Both the position numbers and the translations under genes were made by a program. A model generated the notes under the pieces. That model saw only the letters and a program-made list of their open reading frames with translations. It was not told the origin of the DNA and searched no databases. Of a stretch of DNA of 64,000 nt, positions 33,173 to 46,861 are shown one piece after another (within the stretch, counting starts at the first letter, position 1; each line of letters begins with the position of its first letter). Origin of the DNA: Cornus controversa (taxonomy: Eukaryota; Streptophyta; Magnoliopsida; Cornales; Cornaceae); NCBI GenBank assembly GCA_026545225.1, contig CM048845.1, positions 28,424,001 to 28,488,000 on the forward strand, in the 5' to 3' direction.

Positions 33173-35814
33173 TAAAAAGGGTATTGGTTAACGTAAGGTG
33201 TAGTGCCAATATTCTGACTTTGTCCACTTTCTAGCAGATGGGTCTAAAACCAGAACGCGTTAGGCCTACTGCTGAACCGTTCGTAGCTTTCGACGGTAAG
33301 CAACTGACTCCAGTAGGTGTTGCGGAGCTCCCAGTTACTGTAACCTTATGAGCACTGACTGAGACCTTCATTATTGTTGACTTCCACTCTTCATATAACA
33401 TAATAATGGGAAGAAGGTGGATACACAGAATGCAAGCAGTCCCTTCAATGTTTCACCAACTTATGAGGTGCATCGCGCCGAACGGGAGAGACACAGTCGA
33501 TATCATAGAAGATCAGGTTGCTGCCAAAAAGTGTTATGCCGTTATGCTGAAGGGGAAAGCAGTGCAGGAAGAACTCACCAAATAGCAATCACAAAACTCT
33601 CTGCCTAAAGGCGTTCCTCAGGAACGGGAAAAGGAAAGCCTAACTGAGGAACCGCTTGAGGAGGTAGATATCATTTTTGACAAAGATCCCACAAACATAG
33701 GGACCTCTTTATGCCAAACAGACAAAGTACAACTGATACAGCTGCTAGGAAAAAATGCTGACATTTTTGCTTGGGACCACATGGACATGCCTTGCATAGA
33801 CCTCTCAGTGTCATGCTATGTACTCAATGTCAATCCCAGCTTCCCACTTATCCAGCAAAAGCAGAGACGGTCCGCCCCAGAAAAGAATCAGATCATCGCT
33901 TCAAATATAGATCAGCTCTCACAAGCAAGGTTCATCAGGGAAGTTCAGTTTCCAGACTAGCTCTCGAATGTAGTGGTGGTTCAGAAAAAGAACGATAAGT
34001 GGATGGTCTGCAAAGATTTTACCAATCTAAATAAAGCCTGCCCCAAGGATAGTTCCCTTTGCCAAAAATTTATCAGATGGTCGATACCATAACCGGGTTT
34101 GAACGGTTAATATTCCTTGATGCATATTCAGGATACAACTAGATCCTGATGAATCTAGCTAATTAGGAAAAAACTTCATTTTTTACCGAAAAATGGACTT
34201 ACTATTACAAGGTGATGCCGTTTGGACTCAAGAATCCAGGAGCAACTAACCAATGGCTGATCAACAAAGTCTTCAAAAATCTAATGGGCCAAATAATTGA
34301 GGCATATATAGATGACATGGTGGTGAAAATCCCCAAAAGGGAAGACCACATGCAGCATCTACGGGAAGTATTTGACACCCTGAGAAACCATAATATTGGA
34401 CTAAACCCGTCAAAGTGTACCTTCGGTGTTTCCTCAAGATAGTTCCTTGAACACATCATGAACCGAACAGGAATAGAGGCGAGCCTAGTTCAGATGAAGG
34501 CCCTTCTCCAGAACGAGGAGCCGAAGACTCACAGGTACGTTCAAATCCTAACAGGACGCATTGCCGCTCTGAGTAGATTCATCTCTCAGTTGTCGGACAA
34601 ATGTAAGCTCTTCTATGATGTCATCCAATCGAAAAGGAGAGAAGTATAGGGGGTTAAATAGAGTGAAGCCTTGGCAAGGCTAAACCAGTATCTAATCCAG
34701 CTACCAACGCTCTCGGTACCTAATGCTAAAGAGTCTCTATACTTATATCTCGCAGTATCTCGAACCACCACCAGTGTCTTCTTGATCAGAGAACTTGACA
34801 AAAAATAGTACCCGATGTTATACTCAAGCAAGACCATGACTGAGGCAGAACAAAGGTACTCAAAGATGGGAAAGGTAGTACTAGCCCAAGTCCAGGCAAA
34901 GAGGAAGCTTAGGCATTACTTTGAGGCTAACCCAATTATTGTCCCAACTAAACTCTCGATCAGAGCGATCCTTCATAAGCTTAATAAATCAAGAAAAGTA
35001 GCCAAATAGGCAATAGAGTTGGGTGCCGATGAAATAACCTATGAACGTCGAACTGCCATAAAGGGACATGCAATTGCAGACATCTTGCTAGAATATGAAC
35101 CTGAAAGTGACGAGGAGAAAGAACTTCAGTCCCATCATGAATGGAAACTATTCGTCGACCGGTCGTCAATGTGAATAGGGTTAGGTGTTGGTGTGGAAAC
35201 CCAGACCCTAGTTGGAACAGCCTTGCAATAGGCAATCCACTTAGAATTCCCCGCATCAAACAATGAAGCTAAGTATGAAGCCCTCTTAGCAGGATTGAGA
35301 TTGGCGCAAACACTTCAGGTAAAAAACTTGCAAGTTTTTAGTGATTCTCATCTAATTGTGAAACAGGTCAGTGGAGACTACCTGCCAAAAGATGATTGGA
35401 TGAAAGCCTACAGAGACCTGATGCAAAAGCTGCTTAAGGAGTTCGATCGAATCAGAATCTCCCAAATCTCAAGAGATCTGAACCTAAAAGTCGACAAGCT
35501 TGCATTTTTGGCCTCAGTCACCTATCTAGATCTGATCACAATAGCTCTGATCGAGTCCTTGCAAGAACCCAACACACATCTCCAACAAGAGGTGTTGGTC
35601 ATACAGAACCAACCTAGTTGGATGGATCCCATCAAAGCCTATATCGTAGATGGGGTATTACCAGACTCAAAAGAGGAGGGACGAAAAGTTAGAATGAACT
35701 TTACCATATACTCCATGATCGATAAACACCTCTACAGAAGGTCGTTCTCAGGGTCGTACTTGAGATGTGTGGCCCTGGAAGAAGTAAGGGAGATACTCTC
35801 CAGGATCCATGGAG
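33173..35814 (+). pseudogene. pol region of the Tat element: protease tail, RT, RNase H, second RNase H, integrase N-terminus
   Basis: Just right of A2 is the end of the protease (LKPERVRPTAEPFVAFDGKQ near 33244-33303). Reverse transcriptase follows: DFTNLNKACPKD near 34015-34055, LDAYSGYN near 34117 and the catalytic AYIDDMVVK near 34300. After the first RNase H region, an archaeal-type RNase H is seen at about 35250-35530 (ASNNEAKYEALLAGLRLAQT and FSDSHLIVKQVSGDY). This second RNase H is known from the Tat lineage. The start of the integrase zinc-binding region (KHLYRRSFSGSYLRCV) is at 35725-35775. The copia element then interrupts the sequence. The region has many breaks. Confidence 0.85.
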
Positions 35815-35819
35815 GTGTA

Positions 35820-36621
35820 TGATGGTTCGAGAAGCCCATGAACATGTTTGCCCAAGTTTTAATGTCAAAAGGATTTGTAAGGGCATTAGTATCATTTCAC
35901 ATAATTTTATGAATTAATTAATTGTCCTATTTTTTTTATGATCTTCCATGTAATGTACTAACAAAATTATAGGGGCAATTCTGTCTTTTTTCTTCAAAGA
36001 AAGTCAAATTGGATGCAAGGACATTTTGGTAAAATAATGTTCTAGGGTTTCCATCATTTCAAAAAGGTGATTTTTATATATATAAAAGATATGTGGCTCA
36101 GATGGCAATATATACCTCCAGCAGCTGAGTTAAGAAAAGTGTGGAAAAACATTATAGTGAGTTAAATGGGTAAAGGCATGCTGATAGAGGAGAAGGGTGA
36201 AAAGTGGATGAGAGACGTAACAAAGGGAGAGAGAACGAGACAACATTAAGATTTTTGAGTCATTTTTTTCATAGCTACCGATGCGATCGAGTGGGTGTGA
36301 GCCACGTATGAGTGTGAGACTTTTTCTAAGAAGTGTGTGTAGCAATAGAGTGAGAAGAGTGATCTTCTTCAACGATCTCATGATTAAGTTCTATGATCTT
36401 CTTCAATGATCCCATGTCTGATCTGTGTGCTCTTCTTCTACAATTCCATGGTGAACATCAGAAGCTCTTTTTCATCAAATTCGTACTGAAAATCAATGCG
36501 TGTTCCTCTTGTCAACTCCTAGAATTCATACATGGCTACTATACCTGAAAAACCTAGACTCAAAATCTGGGTAAATTCTTTCTAATTCTCTCTTTCACAT
36601 ATCACACGCACACTTACTTGA

Positions 36622-36656
<35 letters not shown>

Positions 36657-38152
36657 GGTCTGATTTAAATATATGTTATGTTATTCTGTGATTCTAAGTC
36701 TCCTTGATTTTGTATGTTGAAGCTATATGATTCTGAATCTCTTTGTTTTCATATGTTGAAGCTTATTGATCATGAAATCTTGTTTTAGTGTGTTAAAATT
36801 ATATAAGATTCTAAAATCTAAACTACATGGTTATGTCTTGTGCACTTGTTGAATCTGAAATATGCTATATTTCTGTGTTGATTAATTATGTGCTGTCCGA
36901 AAATTTTTGATAAAATCAAATTGCTATATTTAGTTTGTGATGTCCATAAAATCATATTGCGATATGCTATTTCTGGAAATTTAGTTTGCTCAATATTAAA
37001 TTGTGTTGCTGAAAATTGCTAAAATTATGATGTCAAATTGTGCTTGAAATTGCTGAAATTATGTTATCTAATTGTGCTGGAAATTGCTGAAATTATGCTG
37101 TCTAATTGTGATGGAGATTGATGAAATTATGTTGTCTAATTGTGTTAGAATTTGCTGAAATTAAGCTGTCTAATTGTGCTGGAAATTACTGAAATTATGT
37201 TGTCTTATTGTGCTAGAAATTGCTATGAGGTTGCTGATATGCTGATTTTTGTAGTGTTGAAATTGTTGTTTTAAAGTTGTAGTTAAGCTAATTTTGCTAA
37301 ACATTATTAATGTCTTTGCTAAACCTATAACGTTGTATTTAAGGAAACCAAAGTGTTAATATGAAATGCAATTTTTATATGTGCATCCATAAGTTTTTAT
37401 GCTACTAATTTCTACTCTAGTGTAGTCCAGTCTAGTTAATCTACAGGTACACAAACCAAGCAAACTCCATCACAGTCATTAAAAAGGGATTGAATCAAGT
37501 TGAATGGAAGTCTGAATAGCTAAAAAGGAGATTCATAGAAAGAGTAGGTGTCTACAAGTACGTTGCAGCTACATCTTAAAGGTGTACTTATTGAAGCCTA
37601 ACTTTATGCAATGATTGTGTCATTATCATGCTGGACCTTGAAGACTAACTATCAAAGTTTGAAGATTTGAAGATTGATTCTGAAGACATACAATCAAAGC
37701 CTGAAGAGTTGCTGCTCATCACATCAAACTGACTCCACTATCACTATGTATAGTCCAAGTATTGGGATACTTTGGACAGGGGTAGTGTGAGTGATTGTGG
37801 TGAGATTGAGGTGAGATAGCTTGGGCTTCGGGAAGCCTATGTTGGGTTGAGAGTGGAAAAGCTGTTGTGAGATTTGGTGAGAGTGGTTCAGGCCTAGGGA
37901 GGCTGTGAACTGGGTGAGTGCTGGAGCAACTATGTTGTGAGTTGGGTGAGTGAGAGAGTGATTGAGAGAATTACTGTACTACCCTTTTAGACATAGTGGA
38001 GCTCAGTTCGAAGAGATTTTTTTCCCACCTTGGGGTTTTCCTCTATAAATCTGTGTGTTCATAATTGTGTGATTGCATGTGTCAGCCAAATTTGCAATAT
38101 CAGGAAGAAAAATCGAAGAACCTATTCACCCCCTCCCCCTCTAGGTTCATCA
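35820..38152 (+). repeat. 5' LTR of the copia element
   Basis: This unusually long copia LTR includes an AT microsatellite at 36622-36656 and a ~35-bp tandem repeat at 36995-37230 with about seven units. It ends AGGTTCATCA. Confidence 0.92.
36995..37230 (+). repeat. ~35-bp tandem repeat in the copia 5' LTR
   Basis: The unit GAAATTGCTGAAATTATGCT followed by GTCTAATTGTGCTG is repeated about seven times with point differences. The other LTR has only about four units at 44165-44290. Confidence 0.85.
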
Positions 38153-38154
38153 AT

Positions 38155-38167
38155 TGGTATCAGAGCA
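38155..38167 (+). promoter_or_regulatory. Primer binding site of the copia element
   Basis: TGGTATCAGAGCA, complementary to the 3' end of initiator methionine tRNA, starts two bases after the 5' LTR. Confidence 0.92.
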
Positions 38168-38205
38168 CAGGTCTGCATTTCTTGGTTTAAGAAAATATTC
38201 TAAGG

Positions 38206-41200
38206 ATGGCTGAAGACAGTTTAACTCACAAAGCTCCTATTTTTTACTGCACCAACTTTGACACTTGGAGGATTAAGATGGAGGCTTTCTTACTTTCCAT
38301 CTCCTATGATGTTTGGCACGTTACATTAAAAGGGTTGTCATCCTTGATCCTATAAACCCCTCAGCAGCTGACAAGATTGCAAAACCAGTCGATGGGCTAG
38401 AAATGCCTTATACAAAGCTTTGCAAAAGCAAGAATTCACAAGAGTCAAAAATTGCAAAAGTGCAAAGGAAATTTGGGATTCACTTGTAACTGCACATGAA
38501 GGAAGCAACACCATCAAGGAAAATAAGATTCAACTTCATCAAGTCAAGTTCAATGGTCTTAAGATGTACGAAAGAGAGAATGTGGCGGATTATTTTTTCA
38601 GAGTCAATGAGATTGTAAATGACATGAGGGCTTTGGGTGAACAGATTGAAGAGAAAGTAGTGTGCAAAAAGATAATGCGCACTATGACTGATAGATTCAA
38701 TCCCAAAGTCACCATTCTAGAAGACAAAGGCATCTCTAGACTCAGCATTGATGAGATGGAGTTATCTCTCATAGCTTATGAGATGAGAATTGGACCTCCT
38801 ACTCAAACACAGAAGGAGTCAGCTCTAAAACTTAAAGAAATGGAGGTTCCAACTGAAAAGGAATCAAATTCTGAAGACTCTGAAGATGAAATAGCTTACA
38901 TAGTAAGAAAGCATAAAAAAATCAAAATAAGGAGAAAAGCAAAGCAATAGAAAGGACAAGGTTATTTTTGGGTGTGGAAAGCAAGGTTACTACATACCTA
39001 ATTGTCCAATTGCTCCCAAGAAACAAAAACATAAGAAGTTCGGTACTCCACAGTACAAAGGAAAAGGCAAGAAAAGGGCTTTTTACACTGGTTGGGATTC
39101 AAGCTCAGAAGAAGAACAACAAGAATCATCAGATGAGAATGACGAAGAGGCATGCTTGTTTATGGCCTTACAAGAATCAGATGTTGCTAGTTCAGATTCT
39201 GAGAGTGAAGAAGAACCTGATGTTGATGAAGTCCTTGCTGAATGTAAAAGGTTGGTATAGAAGTGTAGTGAACAAAAGAAGCAATTGAAGAGGGCCAACT
39301 CAGAGCTACAGAAATCAAAGGAATTGCTTTTCAAGCACTAAAGGGTAAAATTGTCTACCTTATGTGCTATTTCACTTTCTTTGTGCTATCTAACGAAATG
39401 TAGGACTCAAGAATCAAATTGAAGCACCAAAAGGTGCAAACTAGAACTGAGTTCGTTTCTTGAGGAGAGATCTCAAAAGATGAATGAGATTTGGGAAAAT
39501 TCTACTAAGTAATTGGGCAAAATAGGTATTGGCTTTGACAACAAAGCCACTCAGGTGATATCAAACAAATCTCACTCAACTTTTGTTAGAGTTGTGAATG
39601 GTAATATATATGCATCATCTCTTGTTGTTGATACTACTAGAAGACCAAAATATAAAATTCTATATAATGCTTATCATCAATCTAGGATTAAGAATGCATT
39701 TGCTAGAATTGCATGTCCCAATTATGTGAAGCTAAAACCATGTATGTTAGAAAGACAGATCTACACTTGCACAGAACATCTGTAACTTTAAAAGGGTTGA
39801 TTAAAACTAAAATGATGTGGATTCCTAAGAAATTAAACTCTTTAAGCATGCTTGTCTACACTGCCTTGAAAGCTTGTAATGTCAATACCAATTGGTATGT
39901 TGATAGTGGTTGTTCTAGACACATAACAAGAGATAATAAGAAAGGCAAAATTATAGGAAAAGGTTCAATACCTGAAACCAAGGAAATGCCTATGCTAAGT
40001 GATGTGCTCTATGTAGTGGGTTTAAAGCATAACTTGTTGAGTGTGAGTCAATTATGTGACAGTGGTAGCTTAGTAAAGTTTGACAAAGAAAACTGCAATG
40101 TTATCGATAAACAATCCGGTAAAACTCTTTTTGCATCATGTAAAGCTCTAGGAAATTTCTACATTATTCATGAAGACTCCTCACACACTATTTGCAATTT
40201 CACTAACTTGGAAAATTCAACACTTTGGCATGAAAGTTTAGGGCATATGCATTCTAAGAACATAAAAAATATTTTCAAGTATAAGTCTGTTAGAGGCCTT
40301 GCAAATTTGTCTCTGAATAAAAATCAAGTATGCAATGCTTGCCAACAAGGTAAGAAGACAAAAATCTCTTTTAAAACAAAGGAAGTGAATACTTCTAAAC
40401 CATTTGATATTGTGCATATGGATTTGTGTGGACCCATAAGGACTACAAGTATTGGTGGTAATAAGTACTTTATGCTTGTCATTGATGATTATAGTAGAAT
40501 GACTTGGATTTATTTTTTGAAAGAAAAAACTGAAGCTATAATTCATTTCACAAAATTTGTTAACCTTGTTGAAAATGATTAAAGTTGCAGGGTTAAGAGA
40601 CTTAGATCTGATTTTGGAACTGAGTTCATCATGAAAGAATTCAGTGATTTCTGTGATTCAAAGGGAATCAAGAAAGAATTCTCAGCAGTTTGAACACCTC
40701 AACAAAATGGGGTAGTTAAAAGAAGAAACAGAACAGTTCAATAAATGGTAGAACACTTCTGTTTGAGAAGAATCTATCCAAGGGTTTTTGGGCAGAAGCG
40801 GTAAACACGGCAGTCTATATTATCAACAGAGCTCTTCTGAGATCAAATTCGACAAAGACACCTTTTGACTTGTGGTTTGGGAGGCCTGTAACTATGCATT
40901 ACTTCAAAATCTTTGGAAGTAAATGATTCATCTACAACAACGATGATAATCTGGGAAAGTTTGACTCAAGAGCTAATGAAGGTGTTTTCTTGGGATATTC
41001 TACAAAGAGTAAAGCCTAAGATGTTACAATTTGAGAACCAAGAAAATGGTTGAATCCATTCATGTGAAGATTGATAAAGAACGCAATACTCCAAAGGAAG
41101 ACTCTGAAGAAGATCTTCCTCCAAAAGTTAAAAAAGAAAATGAGCAGCCTAGCTCATCCACTACCATTGAAGAAGAAAGAAAAGAACCTCGATATCCGAA

Positions 41201-42866
41201 TCTACAAAAAGAAGTCCAACAAGAAAATATTCTAGATAACAATGAAGGAAGGGCTCTCACAAGAGCTAAGAAGAATCCATTACCACTTGTAGTTGAGGAT
41301 GAGCATAGTCATTTTGCTATGTTATCCTCCATTGAACCAAAGAACTACTCTGAAGCAAAAGATAACCCTGATTGGATAACTACGATGCAAGAATAACTAC
41401 GTCAAATTGAGAAGAATGATACCTGGATTCTCATGCCTAAGCCAAACAATAAGAATGTTATTGGCTCCAAATGGATCTACCGGAACAAGATGAATGAAGA
41501 AGGAACAGTCATCAGAAATAAAGCTTGACTGGTCTGTAAAGGATTTGCTCAAATTATCAGACTGGACTGTGATGAGACCTTTGCTCCAGTTGCTCAATTA
41601 GAGTCCATCCGAATGCTCCTCTCATTTGCATGCTACAAGCGAGTAATGGTCTATCAGATGGATGTCAAGTCTGCTTTTCTAAATGATGATCTATCAGAGG
41701 AAGTATACATTGAGCAACCTGAGAAATTTGTCAATACAAAGCATCCATAACATGTTCTAAAGCTCAAAAAAGTGCTCTATGGTCTCAAGCAAGCTCCAAG
41801 GGCATGGTATGATAAACTTCACTCCTTTCTTACTGAACAAGGTTTCCAAAGAGGAAAGGTCGATGGCACACTCTATGTGAGGCATTCCAACTCAAACTTT
41901 TTAATTTTACAATTCTATGTGGATGATATCATGTTTTGTGGTTCACACTCAAGTCAAACCACACAATTTGTTGCACTCATGCATTCCAAGTTTGAGATGT
42001 CCATGTTAAGAACATTAAAATACTTCTTAGGACTTCAAATCATTCAACATGTTAAAGGTATATTCATATCTCAAGAGAAATATGCAAAAGAAATTTTAAA
42101 AAAAATTAACATGGATGATTCAAAACCAATGTCTACTCCTATGTGTGTCACCACAAAATTGTCAAAATAGTGTACAACTGACCCTATTGATAATACACTT
42201 TACCGGTCTATGATAGGAAGTCTTTTATACCTTACTACATTAAGACCTGATATTATGTTTGCAGTTGGCTTAGTTACAAGATTTCAAAGTGATCCTAGAG
42301 TCTCACATTTGAAAGCTTTCAAAAGGATCCTTAGATATATTAAAGGTACCACTAGACTCGGATTGGATTATACCCCTTCTTCAGTGTTGTCTCTTATTAC
42401 CTTCTCCAATGTCGATTGGGGTGGTTCACAAATTGATAGAAAAATCACCTCAAGATGTTGTTATATGTTTGCAAATAATGTGGTTTCATGGCTTAGCTAG
42501 AAGCAAGCTTCTGTGTCTCTCTCTACCTCAGAAGTTGAATACATTTCAGTTGCACAAGCTTGCTCTCAATCATTATGGCTGAAAACCACACTCACAAATC
42601 TAGGCATTGAATTTTTTACTCCCACTACCATTTTCTGTGATAATCAAAGTGCAATTGCCATTAGCAAATATCACACATTACATAATAGAAGCAAACACAT
42701 AGACATCAAGTATCACTTCCTGAGGTACAATGTGCAAAAAGGGAATATACTCATCGAGTATATCAATACTGAATCCCAATTAGCAAATATTATGACCAAA
42801 CCCTTGCCTCCAACCATGTTTGAGACTCTTCGCACTGCCTTAGGTCTCACCCTTCCTCCCCATTAG
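38206..42866 (+). pseudogene. gag-pol region of the copia element
   Basis: Gag starts at an ATG after AAGG (MAEDSLTHKAPIFYCTNFDT) and has the typical copia core (AKEIWDSLVTAHEGSNTIKE, near 38455). An acidic serine-rich segment lies near 39110-39240. The pre-protease segment and the protease core (WYVDSGCSRHIT) are near 39893. The GAG-pre-integrase domain (LWHESLGHMHSKNI) is near 40224. The integrase N-terminus and catalytic core (FDIVHMDLCGPIRTTS and YFMLVIDDYSRMTWIYFLKE) span about 40405-40530. RT contains VYQMDVKSAFLN near 41649 and QFYVDDIMFCG near 41911. RNase H (TSEVEYISVAQACSQSLWLK, then IDIKYHFLR) ends with LANIMTKPLP. It is a fossil with many interruptions. Confidence 0.9.
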
Positions 42867-42956
42867 CTCTCTATTTTCTTACCCTTTTGACTTTCATTGT
42901 CAAAAAAGGGGAGAAAGAAGTTAGCGTAATTAGGTAAGTTTTTGACATTAAAAGGT

Positions 42957-42969
42957 AAAAGGGGGAGAT
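42957..42969 (+). promoter_or_regulatory. Polypurine tract of the copia element
   Basis: AAAAGGGGGAGAT abuts the TG of the 3' LTR. Confidence 0.88.
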
Positions 42970-43764
42970 TGATGGTCCGGAAAGCCCATGAACATGTTTG
43001 CCCAAGTTTTAATGTCAAAAGGATCTGTAAGGGCATTAGTGTCATTTGACATAATTTTATGAATTAATTAATTATCCTATTTTTTTTATGATCTTCCATG
43101 TTATGCACTAACGAAATTGCAAGGGCAATTCTGTCTTTTTTTTCAAAGAAGGTCAAATTGGGTGCAGGGACATTTTGGGAAAATTATGTTCTAGGGTTTC
43201 CATCATTTCAAAAAGGTGATTTTTATATATAAAAGATATGTGGCTCAGATGGCAGTATATACATCCAATGGTTGATTTAAGAAAAGTGTGGAAAAAGATT
43301 CTTGTCAGATAAATAGGTAAAGGCGTGCTAATAGAGGAGAAGGGTGAAAAGTGAATGAGAGGCGTAACAGACGGAGAGAGAACAAAACAACATTAAGATT
43401 CTTCAATCATTTTTTCATAACTACCAATGAGATCGAGTGGGTGTGAGTTGCGTAGGAGTGTGAGTCTTTTTTTAAGAAGTGTGTGTAGCAATAGAGTGAG
43501 AAGATTGATCTTCTTCAACGATCTTATGCCTAAGTTCTGTGATCTTCTTCAATAATCCCATGTCTGATCTGTGTGCTCTTCTTCTACAATTCCATGGTGA
43601 ACATCAGAAGCTCTTTTTCATCAAATTCATACTAAACATCAATGCATGTTCCTCTTGTCAACTCCTAGAATTTATACATGGCTACTATACCAGAAAATCC
43701 TAGACTCAAAATCTGGGTAAAATCTTTCTAATTCTCTCTTTCACATATCATAGACACACTTATT

Positions 43765-43798
<34 letters not shown>

Positions 43799-45253
43799 TC
43801 TGATTTAAAAATATGTTCTGTTATTTTGTGATTCTAAGTCTCCTTGATTTTGTATGTTGAAGCTATATGATTCTGAATCTCTTTGTTTTCATCTGTTGAA
43901 GTTTATTGATCCTGAAATCTTGTTTTAGTGTGTTAAAATTATATAAGATTCTAAAATCTAAACTACATGGTTATGTTTTGTGCACTTCTTGAATTTGAAA
44001 TCTGCTATATTTTCGTGTTGATGAATTGAGTGTGCTCTCCGTAAATTTCTGATTTGCTATATTTAGTTTGTGTTGTCCATAAAATCAAATTGCTATATTT
44101 AGTTTGTGTTGTCCATAAAATCATATTGCGATATGCTGTTTCAAAAAATTTAGTTTGCTAAATATTAAATTGTGTTACTAGAAATTACTGAAATTATGGT
44201 GTCAAATTGTACTGGAAATTGCTGAAATTATGGTGCTAATTGTGCTGAAAATTGCTAAAATTATGCTGTCTTATTGTGCTGGAAATTGCTAAGTTAGAGG
44301 TTGCTAATATGCTGATTTTTGTAATGCTGAAATTGTTGTTTTAAAGTTGCAATTAAGTTGATTTTGTTGAACATTATTAATGTCTTTGCTAAACCTATAA
44401 CGTTGTATTTGCGGAAACCAAAGTGCTAATATGAAATGCAATTTCTATATGTGCATCCACAAGTTTTTATGCTACTAATCTCTACTCTAGTGTAGTCCAG
44501 TCTAGTTAATCTGTAGGTACACAAACCAAGCAGTTTCCATGACAGTCATTAAATACGGATTGAATCAAGTTGAATGGAAGTCTGAATAGCTAAGAAGGAG
44601 ATTCATAGAAATAGCAGGTGTCTACAAGTACGTTGCAGCTACATCTTAAAGGTATACTTATTGAAGCCTAACTTTGAAGAAGTTCAAGTGTCATGATTTG
44701 CCAAGAAGACCAGTGACTGTGTCATTATCATGCTGGACCTTGAAAACTAACTACCAGAGTTTGAAGTTTTGAAGATTTATTCTGAATACATACAATCAAA
44801 GCCTAAGGAGTTATTGCTTATCACATCGAACTAACTCCACTATCACTATGTATAGTCCAAGTATTGGGATACTTTGGACAGGGGGAGTGTGAGTGATTGT
44901 GGTGAGATTGAGGTGAGATCGTTGGGCTTCTGGAAGCCTGAGTTGGGTTGAGAGTGGAAAAGTTGTTGTGAGATTTGGTGAGAGTGGTTCAGGCCTAGGG
45001 AGGCTATGAACTGGGTGAGTGCTGGAGCAACTATGTTGTGAGTTGGGTGAGTGAGAGAGTGATTGAGAGAATTACTATACTACCCTTTCATACATAGTGG
45101 AGCTTAATTCGAAAAGGTTTTTTCCCCACCTTGGGGTTTTGCTCTATAAATCTGTGTGTCCATAATTGTGTGATTGCATGTGCCAGCCAAATTTGCAATA
45201 TTAGGAAGAAAAATCGAAGAACCTATTCACCCCCTCCCCCTCTAGGTTCATTA
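42970..45253 (+). repeat. 3' LTR of the copia element
   Basis: This partner of 35820-38152 has an AT microsatellite at 43769-43797 and a shorter ~35-bp tandem array at 44165-44290. The last dinucleotide is TA where the other LTR has CA. GTGTA follows. Confidence 0.92.
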
Positions 45254-45258
45254 GTGTA

Positions 45259-46263
45259 TGTGGAAATCACTCAGGGGGACGTTCAATGGCCCATAAAGTC
45301 CTTACACGGGGATATTTCTGGCTATTAATGGAAAGAAAAGCTGAAGAGTATGCCAAGAAATGTGATAATTGCCAATGACACGTCAGTATACTACACCAGC
45401 CCTCGAAAGACCTGACATTATAGCCAATCTTTGGTCATTCACAAAATGGGGGATAGATCAAGTAAGGCCTCTCCCAACGGCTGCTAACAGCAAAAAATAC
45501 GTACTCTTAGCCACCGACTACTTGACAAAGTGGGTTGAGGCGGAGACGTATGCAACAATCACTCATGTTCAAGTCAAGAGCTTCATTTGGAACAATATCA
45601 TCTATTGATTTAGGCTGCCAGAATCCATTATCATGGATAATGCCAGAAACTTTGACAACCAGCCGCTAGATAAGTTCTTCAAAAAGTATGGGATTAACCA
45701 GAAGTTCTCTGGCAGATCCTACCCATAGGGCAACGGCCAGGTAGAGATAACTAATTGGACCATCTTCGAATGCATCCGAAAGAAGCTGGAGAAACGTAAG
45801 GGCAGGTGGCTAAAAAAGCTATCCAAAGTCCTCTGGGCATACTGAATAACTCTAAGGCGTCTGACCGGCGAGAGTCCATTCTACCAAGCGTACGGTTCTG
45901 AGGCGATAATACCAATCGAACTATCAACTCCGACCATCCAAACAGAGGTACTGAAAAGGGGGCATAATGACCGGTTACTAGAACAAAATCTAGACCTCCT
46001 AGAAGAGAAGAGGGAGGCAGCCCAAATAAGACTCGTTTCCTATCAAAGGATGGTTAAGAACAGCTATGACAAAAAGGTGAAACGTCGAGCATTCAGCCTT
46101 AGGGATTGGGTGTTACGAAGAGTCACCAACAACACAAAGGAACGAAATGCTGAAAAATTTACAGAAAAGTGGGAAGGCCAGTACGAAGTCACTGTGGTGA
46201 TTGGAAAGGGCGTATACAGACTTTGCAGAGTTAACAATGCAGAAGCAATTCGTAAACCCTGAA
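45259..46263 (+). pseudogene. Integrase region of the Tat element, continued after the copia insertion
   Basis: The integrase continues with VLLATDYLTKWVEAETYATI near 45503-45565, then SIIMDNARNFDNQPLDKF near 45630 and NGQVEITN near 45730 around the catalytic acid. A Tat-style stretch near 45745-45880 (ECIRKKLEKRKGRW) follows, and then the C-terminal domain with NSYDKKVKRRAFSLRDWVLR near 46055-46115. The end of pol is at about 46260-46295. Broken several times. Sequence and spacing continue directly from the part at 35814 once the copia element and one GTGTA are set aside. Confidence 0.85.
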
Positions 46264-46452
46264 ATGCAACCCATTTAAAAAGGTATTATGTGTAAATTCC
46301 AGCATGTTTAAATTATGTTTTTGTTTTTCGAAAGACTATCCTTTGATTCTCAAAGAGATACGAAAGGAATCAATAAAGAATTTATCTTTTAGAGAAAATA
46401 CATCGTTGTCAAAAGGAAATAGGACATGGTCCCACACCGAACAAAAGACTCC

Positions 46453-46475
46453 ATACTTTATACTAGATAAAGTAT
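46453..46475. other. Perfect 9-bp stem hairpin
   Basis: The arms ATACTTTAT and ATAAAGTAT flank the loop ACTAG. Confidence 0.8.
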
Positions 46476-46497
46476 AGAATGGAAGTCCTATAGTCGT

Positions 46498-46550
46498 GGC
46501 AAGGCATGGTCGCTATGTAAACTTGAAATACATAGCGGCAATGTCTTGCC
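46498..46550. other. Long imperfect hairpin in the Tat 3' region
   Basis: Arms of 22 bases (46498-46519 and 46529-46550) around a 9-base loop pair with only three non-Watson-Crick positions, two of them wobble-compatible. CTCTTTTTTGCC follows. A related hairpin is at 46862-46920. Confidence 0.85.
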
Positions 46551-46861
46551 CTCTTTTTTGCCTTTATTTCAAGGGCACTTTAGCCTCTAAGGCCACTATG
46601 ACATATTTTGCAAAGTATGATTCCCAATCTTCTTCAAGAAATAAAGGAAAATTTATCATATAAAAAAAGTCTAGAATTTAAATAAGGGCAATTCAACCCC
46701 ACTATCTTTCCTGAAAAAGATTCACCTTCCTTATGATTGACCTCAAATCTAATGAGAGCCATTTTTAAAGTGGTCATTATGAATATATGTATGGGCGGAA
46801 TCCCACATCGAATAAAAGTCCTTGTCTTTTACTATACAAAAAAGGAAATAAAGCCCTTAAA

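Larger units (their letters stand above)
35820..45253 (+). mobile_element. Ty1/copia element inserted in the Tat integrase
   Basis: LTRs of 2,333 bp (35820-38152) and 2,284 bp (42970-45253) start TGATGG. A perfect target duplication, GTGTA, lies at 35815-35819 and 45254-45258. The primer site is of initiator-Met type. The pol order protease-integrase-RT-RNase H proves Ty1/copia. RNase H ends about 100 bp before the 3' LTR, so there is no extra ORF after pol. The gag style suggests a Tork- or SIRE-like lineage, but I cannot decide which. LTRs differ by about 6% in the section compared, suggesting a few million years. The coding region is broken about ten times or more. Confidence 0.94.

Noticed and set aside
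46498-46562. Bacterial-type intrinsic terminator (hairpin plus T run)
   Set aside because: The context is a plant retrotransposon transcribed by RNA polymerase II; the resemblance is superficial, though the hairpin itself is reported.
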